Part shown: positions 15,726 to 20,334 of the stretch, one piece after another
How the letters are laid out: each line of letters begins with the position of its first letter
Numbering within the stretch: position 1 is the stretch's first letter
NCBI GenBank assembly: GCA_045617525.1
Contig: JAZLIT010000151.1
Location: 1 to 20,334 of the forward strand
DNA: 20,334 bases
Direction: 5' to 3'
Source of the DNA: JAZLIT01 sp045617525
Lineage (GTDB): Bacteria; Bacillota; Bacilli; Bacillales_A; Planococcaceae
Position numbers and translations under genes: made by a program
Notes under the pieces: model-generated
Database searches by the model: none
The model's input: the letters and a program-made list of their open reading frames with translations, nothing else
What the model was told of the DNA's origin: nothing

Positions 15726-15995
15726 TTAGCGACGTAATCCTAAACGTGTGATTAATGTACGGTAACGAGCTACATCATTTTCACGTAGGTATTTTAATAG
15801 GTGACGACGACGTCCTACCATTTTAAGAAGACCACGTTGAGAGTGGAAATCTTTTTTGTGAGTTTGTAAGTGACCGTTTAAAGCATTGATCTCTGCAGTT
15901 AATACAGCGATTTGCACTTCTGGTGATCCAGTATCACTTTCGTGAGTACGGTACTCAGCGATTAGTTCATTTTTACGTAATTGTGTAATTGCCAT
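15726..15995 (-). CDS. rpsO: Ribosomal protein S15
   Basis: The 89-residue 30S subunit protein that binds the central domain of 16S rRNA. The family motifs HESDTGSPEVQIAVLT, HKKDFHSQRGLLKMVGRRR and LLKYLRENDVARYRTLITRL are all present, and the length is standard. ATG 15993-15995 has TAGGAGGT about 8 bases upstream. It lies between ribC and pnp as in B. subtilis, with its own promoter, a leader of about 95 bases that may bind S15 itself, and its own terminator. Confidence 0.98.
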   Translation of the reverse strand: MAITQLRKNELIAEYRTHESDTGSPEVQIAVLTAEINALNGHLQTHKKDFHSQRGLLKMVGRRRHLLKYLRENDVARYRTLITRLGLRR

Positions 15996-16020
15996 GTTAA
16001 ATGACCTCCTAGTATTTTAT

Positions 16021-16090
16021 AATCCCCATTAGCACCGCAATCGTCGGAGAAACGGAAAGCCGAGCTATGGTTAGCACGAAATTTTCGTAC
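16021..16090 (-). promoter_or_regulatory. Candidate S15-binding leader of rpsO
   Basis: The transcribed leader can fold into a junction. CCATAGC pairs with GCTAATGG, one base bulged. UCGG pairs with CCGA across a 12-base loop, and a short CG-AUUG-CG hairpin lies between. Bacilli are known to carry autoregulatory S15 leaders with three-way junctions. This fold was drawn by eye and is only a candidate. Confidence 0.45.
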
Positions 16091-16096
16091 TTATGA

Positions 16097-16125
16097 ATCG
16101 TAACATAAATACCCTGTACAATCAA
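16097..16125 (-). promoter_or_regulatory. Predicted sigma-A promoter of rpsO
   Basis: TTGATT (16120-16125) and TACGAT (16097-16102) are 17 bases apart on the minus strand. Each matches consensus at 4 of 6 positions. The promoter begins immediately after the ribC stop codon. Confidence 0.5.
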
Positions 16126-17073
16126 CTATAAGGCAAGTTGGGCAAAGTATTTTACTGCTTGCTGCTTATCTACATCGATTTGCGTAATAAGTGCATCAAT
16201 ATTTTCGAATTTTTTCTCACTACGAATGCGTTTATACCAAGCAACGACCACTTCTTCACCGTAAATATTTTTATCGAAATCAAAAACATTCACTTCGATT
16301 GAAAGTTGCTTATTATTGGGGTCTTTAAACGTGGGCTTATAACCTACATTACATACACCGTTATACCATTCATTTTGCACACGGAACTTCACGGCATATA
16401 CGCCTGTAGTTGGCACATAGCTCCCCTCTAGATGCTGCACATTGGCAGTTGGAAAGCCCATTGTACGCCCACGCTTATCGCCATGTACAACAATACCTGG
16501 CACTTCAAACGCACGGCCTAATAGTGCACGCACCTCTTCCATCTCACCGTCTTGCAACGCCTTACGAATGCGTGTTGAACTTACTTTATCGTCGTATTGT
16601 TCAAATTTTTCAACAACCGTCACGCTAAAGTCACTACCAGCTAATTGTTTCATCGTGTCCATATCCCCTTTGCCAAATGCCCCAAAAGAAAAATCAAAGC
16701 CCGCAGTTACATGCACGACATTTAAATCTTTAATAAAGTATTGCACAAAGTCTTCCGGTGATAGCTTTGCAAAATCAGACGTGAAGTTCACGACGAAAAC
16801 TGTATCCACGCCTAACTCGTTTAATGTATCAATTTTTTGCTGTAATGGTGTAATATAAAATACTTTTTCATTTCGCCCCCCTAAAACAATCGAAGGGTGC
16901 GGATCAAATGTCATGACCGCATTTTTACAATTTAAGCGTGTAGCCTGTTCTTGTGCTGTTTGAATAACTTTCTGATGCCCTAAATGGACGCCATCAAAAA
17001 AGCCAACCGCTAATGAATACGGCCCACCACTTTGTATTAATTGATGTGGATACTTCAAATGAATAACTTCCAT
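16126..17073 (-). CDS. ribC: Bifunctional riboflavin kinase/FAD synthetase
   Basis: A 315-residue enzyme (316 in B. subtilis RibC) that phosphorylates riboflavin to FMN and adenylates FMN to FAD. The N-terminal nucleotidyltransferase domain carries GFFDGVHLGH (24-33, with the HxGH site at 30-33) and later SSTRIRKAL. The C-terminal riboflavin kinase domain starts near residue 185 with GRTMGFPTANV. ATG 17071-17073 has AGGAGG 5 to 6 bases upstream, and the gene begins 13 bases after the truB stop codon, so the two are co-transcribed. No FMN riboswitch was seen before it. Confidence 0.96.
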   Translation of the reverse strand: MEVIHLKYPHQLIQSGGPYSLAVGFFDGVHLGHQKVIQTAQEQATRLNCKNAVMTFDPHPSIVLGGRNEKVFYITPLQQKIDTLNELGVDTVFVVNFTSDFAKLSPEDFVQYFIKDLNVVHVTAGFDFSFGAFGKGDMDTMKQLAGSDFSVTVVEKFEQYDDKVSSTRIRKALQDGEMEEVRALLGRAFEVPGIVVHGDKRGRTMGFPTANVQHLEGSYVPTTGVYAVKFRVQNEWYNGVCNVGYKPTFKDPNNKQLSIEVNVFDFDKNIYGEEVVVAWYKRIRSEKKFENIDALITQIDVDKQQAVKYFAQLAL

Positions 17074-17086
17074 AATTGCCTCCTAC

Positions 17087-17992
17087 TTATACAGTTGGGA
17101 ACATTTTATCAAGCTTCATCATCCCTGGTTTTTCGGGATGCTCGATATAAATCGCAAATGCTGCCCCGTTTTTCATAAATACAATTTTATCATGCTCATT
17201 TAATAATGGATGAGTAGGTAATTGTTGTCCATTATTAATTTTCTTTTCAATCGATTCCTCAATTTCAAGCTGAGGATAATCTGACAACGCATATTCAACA
17301 GGTAATAAGAACGACAAGTCGCCCGTCTCCATTTTTTCTGCAACTTGCGCAAGCGTTAAACAATTATCTGCATTAAACGTACCAGACATCGTACGTACAA
17401 GCTCATGCATATGTGCAGGTAACCCTAATGCCTCACCAATTTGTACAGCAAGCGTACGAATATATGTCCCTTTACTGCATTTAATGCGAATTGAAAAACG
17501 AACCTCTTCACCTTCAAATATTTCATCGTCACTTAATAACTCAAGCGCATGAATCGTAATTTTACGTGTTGGACGCTCAACCGTTTGCCCTGCACGCGCA
17601 TATTCATATAATTTCTTGCCATTTACTTTTACAGCCGAAAACATTGGCGGTGTTTGCTCAATCTCTCCAGTTAATGATTGGAGCGCTTCTAAAATCTGAG
17701 CACGCGTAAATGATTTAAAGTCGTTGTTCTGCTCAACTGTTTCGCCTTCAGCATCCTCAGTCGTTGTAGTTCTTCCGATGCTGACAACGGCTTCATACAT
17801 TTTGCCTGTATCCGTTAAATATTCAGCAATACGCGTCGCCTGCCCGATGCAAATCGGTAGCACACCTTCTACACCTGGATCAAGCGTACCTGTATGCCCT
17901 ACTTTTTTCGTTTTTAAAATTTTGCGCAGTTTAAAAACGCAGTCATGACTCGTCATGCCACGCTCTTTCCATAATGGTAAAATACCGTCCAT
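17087..17992 (-). CDS. truB: tRNA pseudouridine(55) synthase
   Basis: A 301-residue enzyme that converts U55 in the T-loop of tRNAs to pseudouridine. The catalytic Asp38 lies in GHTGTLDPG, preceded by the family segment GMTSHDCVFKLRKILKTKKV. Later motifs include PPMFSAVKVNGKKLYE and KGTYIRTLA. The start is ATG 17990-17992 (MDGIL), with AAAGGGG about 8 bases upstream. A longer in-frame ATG at 18055 lies upstream of the predicted promoter and has no conserved sequence. In B. subtilis truB follows rbfA in the nusA-infB operon; here a sigma/anti-sigma pair precedes it and it has its own promoter. Confidence 0.96.
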   Translation of the reverse strand: MDGILPLWKERGMTSHDCVFKLRKILKTKKVGHTGTLDPGVEGVLPICIGQATRIAEYLTDTGKMYEAVVSIGRTTTTEDAEGETVEQNNDFKSFTRAQILEALQSLTGEIEQTPPMFSAVKVNGKKLYEYARAGQTVERPTRKITIHALELLSDDEIFEGEEVRFSIRIKCSKGTYIRTLAVQIGEALGLPAHMHELVRTMSGTFNADNCLTLAQVAEKMETGDLSFLLPVEYALSDYPQLEIEESIEKKINNGQQLPTHPLLNEHDKIVFMKNGAAFAIYIEHPEKPGMMKLDKMFPTV

Positions 17993-18028
17993 ACTTTTAA
18001 CCCCTTTAAGTAACCTAATATCCACCCT

Positions 18029-18056
18029 ATTATACATGAGAACAGACGCGGACAAA
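18029..18056 (-). promoter_or_regulatory. Predicted promoter of truB-ribC
   Basis: A perfect TATAAT (18029-18034) lies about 37 bases upstream of the truB ATG. The -35 is poor (TTGTCC at 15-base spacing) and overlaps the T-rich tail of the upstream terminator. Confidence 0.5.
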
Positions 18057-18103
18057 ATAGAAAGCGCCAGGAAAAGCCGGAAATGGCACTTTTCGCTGAC
18101 GCT
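18052..18103 (-). terminator. Probable terminator of the sigma/anti-sigma operon
   Basis: On the minus strand an imperfect long hairpin (AGCG, CAG and GAAAAG paired with CTTTTC, CTG and CGCT, with single mismatches or bulges) is followed by TTCTATTTTG. It begins 10 bases after the anti-sigma stop codon. The stem is imperfect and the T tract interrupted, so termination may be partial. Confidence 0.5.
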
Positions 18104-18112
18104 ATACTTATT

Positions 18113-19384
18113 TTATTTACGTAGCGGTAATTCAATCGATTGCTTACCACCGATAATGTTTGGATACGAATAAATAACAACTGTTAGTGGATTTTCCCCA
18201 TTATCTACTGCAACGTAATTCGCCATTTTCATACCACTTTCTGTAGAACTATACGTCGTATTTAATAGATTATACTGGTCGCCGTTCGCATCTATGAAAT
18301 GTGCAATAATTTCACGAAATGAATTCGCCTGAAAATCCTCATCAATGGTTAACAACTTATCTTCTAACGTAATATTCCACAATGTTAAATGCTCATGCTT
18401 TGAAATAGTTCCCGTCCGTAAGTCGATTTCAAAGGAATCCTTGCCCTTCGGTAACGCACGTACTTCATCAATCTCAACCGTTAAGCTTTTTGGCTCGCGA
18501 AAGTAATTACTTTGCATATAGATAGAAAACTCTGTATCACGTACAGAACCCGAAGTAACTATTCCATTCATGATTCGGCCCCATTCTTCCCCTTTTTCAT
18601 CTACTAATTTCAGTGACCCAATTTCTAAGATTTGCATCGTATTTGATTCAGCTAATGCAAATGTCAGCTTCGAACGTAACGGCGATATTTCAATACTTTT
18701 TAATAGTAGCTGCTGCTTATCGAATTCAATCTTTTCGTTTAGTTCATATACTTTGTTTGGTAATACTTCATTTTTTAACGTAAATGGCATCGTCAATTCC
18801 GATTGCTGGCGATCCGAGAACTGCAAGACTACTTCAAAAGTTGCATTTTCATAAAAAATTTTATTTTGACTCGTCACTGTAATTGTATCCTGAATCGTAT
18901 ACGTCTCATCCTGGTCAAGCCAACCAGTAGCAATACTACCTTCAATCGTTTCTCCATTTTGTTTGACTTCATAATCTTTTACCGTCAATTCCGAAATATC
19001 ATAAGGTGCATTTACTTCATAGGAAATTACCATCCCCATCTCATCTGCAATAACTCCAACAAGCGCAACTGTTAAATCATTCACTTTATAAATATCACCG
19101 ATTTCCTCAAAATAGACATTGTCCAAAATGTCATCCATCCCTTTATCATAATCGACCATTTTCACAAGTGGTTCAAAGCCAGGGATTTTTGATACATAGG
19201 ATGCAATCGTCGGTGAAAAAAAGCTACTTACAAGCAAGGACACAAATAAAACAGCAACAGATAAACTACTTGAAGCCACAATTTTTAATTGCTTTTTCCT
19301 TTTCTTATACTGACGTAACGAAGTCACACGATCCATGTGCAGCTGTTGCGTCGGTACTTCAACATCGATTAATTTTTTATCCAT
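18113..19384 (-). CDS. DUF4179-type membrane anti-sigma factor
   Basis: A 423-residue single-pass membrane protein. Residues 1-33 are cytosolic and basic near the end (QYKKRKKQ), about 34-57 form the membrane helix, and the rest is extracytoplasmic. The segment SPTIASYVSKIPGFEPLVKM followed by DYDKGMDDIL is characteristic of the DUF4179 domain. The C-terminal half is beta-rich with no motif I can name, possibly a DUF5643-like domain. Its ATG (19382-19384) overlaps the end of the ECF sigma gene by eight bases, with GGGAGG upstream. This coupling supports a role as sigma partner; the short N-terminal tail would hold the sigma factor. The signal sensed outside the cell is unknown. It lacks a zinc HxxxCxxC motif, so it is not a ZAS-type anti-sigma. 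Confidence 0.82.
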   Translation of the reverse strand: MDKKLIDVEVPTQQLHMDRVTSLRQYKKRKKQLKIVASSSLSVAVLFVSLLVSSFFSPTIASYVSKIPGFEPLVKMVDYDKGMDDILDNVYFEEIGDIYKVNDLTVALVGVIADEMGMVISYEVNAPYDISELTVKDYEVKQNGETIEGSIATGWLDQDETYTIQDTITVTSQNKIFYENATFEVVLQFSDRQQSELTMPFTLKNEVLPNKVYELNEKIEFDKQQLLLKSIEISPLRSKLTFALAESNTMQILEIGSLKLVDEKGEEWGRIMNGIVTSGSVRDTEFSIYMQSNYFREPKSLTVEIDEVRALPKGKDSFEIDLRTGTISKHEHLTLWNITLEDKLLTIDEDFQANSFREIIAHFIDANGDQYNLLNTTYSSTESGMKMANYVAVDNGENPLTVVIYSYPNIIGGKQSIELPLRK

Positions 19385-19886
19385 GCCAATCCTCCCGTTC
19401 CCCTGCGACTATTCTTAGCCGCTTCAAAATATGATGGATTTTCGATTTCACTGTTCCCTCAGGTATTTTTCGCAGCTGTGCAATTTCACTATTTTTTAAT
19501 TGCTGAAAATATTTCATATACACGAGTTGTTGATCTGAAAGTGGCAATGAAGAAAGCATATGTAAAATCTCATACTTCGTCGTTTCCATCCGCACTACCA
19601 TTTCATGTTTTTCAAGTAGCGTTACGCTCTTTTGTTTCCGAAGCATATTGATACAACTATTAATCAATACACGCATTAACCATGTGCGCACAAATTGTGG
19701 ATTCTTCACCGTATGTATTTTCTTTAATGTCTTCACAAATAACTCTTGCATCACATCAAGTGCATCTTGCTCATTTTTCAAATAAGCAAACGCTGTCCGG
19801 TACAAAATCGCCTCTTCCTGCTCAATCAATAATAAAATCGCCTGCTGATCCCCAGCAATCGCCCGCACCGCTAACTCATCTTCCAC
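19377..19886 (-). CDS. ECF-family RNA polymerase sigma factor
   Basis: A 169-residue extracytoplasmic-function sigma factor. Region 2 (about 25-90) includes YLKNEQDALDVMQELFVKTL, the core-binding and -10-recognition helix. Region 4 (about 110-165) has LPLSDQQLVYMKYFQQLKN and the helix-turn-helix IPEGTVKSKIHHILKRL. The start chosen is GTG 19884-19886, 4 bases after AGGGGGTGG. The upstream in-frame ATG at 19916 would lie at or before the transcription start implied by the ECF-like promoter and has no ribosome site. It overlaps the DUF4179 anti-sigma gene, the usual arrangement for a membrane-signalling pair. The regulon is unknown. It is not one of the named B. subtilis ECF factors that I can recognise with certainty. 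Confidence 0.92.
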   Translation of the reverse strand: MEDELAVRAIAGDQQAILLLIEQEEAILYRTAFAYLKNEQDALDVMQELFVKTLKKIHTVKNPQFVRTWLMRVLINSCINMLRKQKSVTLLEKHEMVVRMETTKYEILHMLSSLPLSDQQLVYMKYFQQLKNSEIAQLRKIPEGTVKSKIHHILKRLRIVAGEREDWHG

Positions 19887-19909
19887 AAAACCACCCCCTA
19901 GATATCCAT

Positions 19910-19937
19910 TAGACAATCCAACTTCGCAAAACGTTCA
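19910..19937 (-). promoter_or_regulatory. Predicted ECF-type (autoregulated) promoter
   Basis: TGAACG (19932-19937) and TGTCTA (19910-19915) are 16 bases apart on the minus strand. This resembles the ECF consensus TGAAAC-N16-CGTCTA in both boxes and in spacing. It leaves a very short leader ending at the ribosome site of the sigma gene. No good sigma-A promoter was seen at this place. Confidence 0.55.
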
Positions 19938-20116
19938 ACTAAATCTAAAATTATTTAACACACTACCACTAAGTCGATTGTAGCAAGAATTAGCTGTTAA
20001 TTATATGAGACACGACGAGCGCGCTCTTAGCTACTTAGGCATGAGAAGTATTGAAATCTGCCTTTCACAAGAAAAAGGATACTAGATTTTTACTTTTATT
20101 TAGTAAATATTTTCAC

Positions 20117-20147
20117 TTTGACTAATTAGATTCTAATTTTGACTAAT
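20117..20147. repeat. Pair of direct repeats, 21-base period
   Basis: TTTGACTAAT occurs at 20117-20126 and 20138-20147. The distance is 21 bases, about two helical turns, and a near-palindrome (AATTAGATTCTAATT) lies between and across them. It may be a binding site or chance in AT-rich DNA. From 19938 to 20116 I see no gene and no other clear signal. Confidence 0.3.
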
Positions 20148-20288
20148 AAATTTCTGGAACCTTAGAAACCTCTCCTCATAGCTCGGTTGCCCAATCTTTT
20201 CCTTCGAAAAACGCTGGTAACGATCTACAAATGTAGGCTTGCAAAAATCGCTTTCCACAAACCTAGTTATTTTGTGCTTTTTCTGCAC
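20133..20288 (-). CDS. Doubtful small ORF, 51 codons
   Basis: A minus-strand frame from GTG 20286-20288 to TAG 20133-20135 has a mixed, charged composition (for example CKPTFVDRYQRFSKEKIGQP) that looks more protein-like than random AT-rich sequence. There is no ribosome site, and the start falls in an inverted repeat. It could be the tail of a decayed gene. I recognise no family. Confidence 0.2.
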   Translation of the reverse strand: MQKKHKITRFVESDFCKPTFVDRYQRFSKEKIGQPSYEERFLRFQKFISQN

Positions 20289-20320
20289 AAAATTTAAAGA
20301 GCTAAAAAAGAAAAGCGATT
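20246..20320. repeat. Nested inverted repeats near the window end
   Basis: Outer arms AATCGCTTT (20246-20254) and AAAGCGATT (20312-20320) are perfect 9-base complements. They enclose inner arms ATTTTGTGC (20269-20277) and GCACAAAAT (20285-20293), also perfect, with a 7-base loop. No T tract follows on either strand, so it does not look like a terminator. It may be a small palindromic element or the remains of one. Confidence 0.45.
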
Positions 20321-20334
20321 ACGTGAACAAAATC

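Noticed and set aside
17993..18055. N-terminal extension of truB to an upstream ATG
   Set aside because: It crosses the predicted promoter, has no conserved residues and a good ribosome site precedes the ATG at 17992.
20005..20085. 26-codon plus-strand ORF upstream of the sigma operon
   Set aside because: It has no ribosome site, no promoter and no recognisable product.

Overview
The window is an AT-rich stretch of a low-GC Gram-positive, endospore-forming chromosome (Bacillales). The core gene order is the one known from Bacillus subtilis around truB-ribC-rpsO-pnpA ... spoVF-asd-dapA-rnjB-spoIIIE-ymfC, here running on the minus strand from high to low coordinates. The dipicolinate synthase genes (spoVFA, spoVFB) and a SpoIIIE-type translocase point to a spore former. 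A Lysinibacillus/Solibacillus-like member is possible, but the genus cannot be fixed from this sequence alone.

Layout, in the direction of minus-strand transcription. At 20334-18063 an ECF sigma factor and its DUF4179-type anti-sigma partner form an overlapping pair behind an ECF-like promoter, preceded by about 400 bases with only repeats and a doubtful small ORF. At 18034-16126 truB and ribC (tRNA pseudouridine 55 synthase, FAD synthesis) share their own promoter. At 16125-13265 lie rpsO, with a candidate S15-binding leader, and pnp, each ended by a clear intrinsic terminator. mlpA (M16 peptidase) follows the pnp terminator directly. Between mlpA and the sporulation genes, a plus-strand module (9453-12017) has been inserted: a YtrA-like GntR repressor, an ABC ATPase and two small membrane proteins, with its own promoter/operator and a shared bidirectional terminator.

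At 9427-7738 ymxH, spoVFA and spoVFB form a tight operon behind a sequence that matches the mother-cell sigma-K promoter consensus. asd and dapA follow from an internal vegetative promoter. Asd makes aspartate semialdehyde, DapA condenses it with pyruvate, and dipicolinate synthase uses the lysine-pathway intermediate to make the spore-core compound, so the cluster is one metabolic route. dapG, normally between asd and dapA in B. subtilis, is absent. After the dapA terminator come a 470-base non-coding stretch, rnjB (RNase J2), spoIIIE, and the GntR/UTRA regulator ymfC followed by the first 56 codons of a BMP-family lipoprotein.

Most of the window is conserved housekeeping and sporulation sequence. 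The less expected items are the inserted GntR-ABC module, the ECF sigma/anti-sigma pair placed upstream of truB, a potentially structured rnjB leader, an inverted-repeat element upstream of it, and two genes (spoIIIE, mlpA) that begin almost immediately after strong terminators. No complete mobile element, CRISPR array, tRNA or rRNA was seen.
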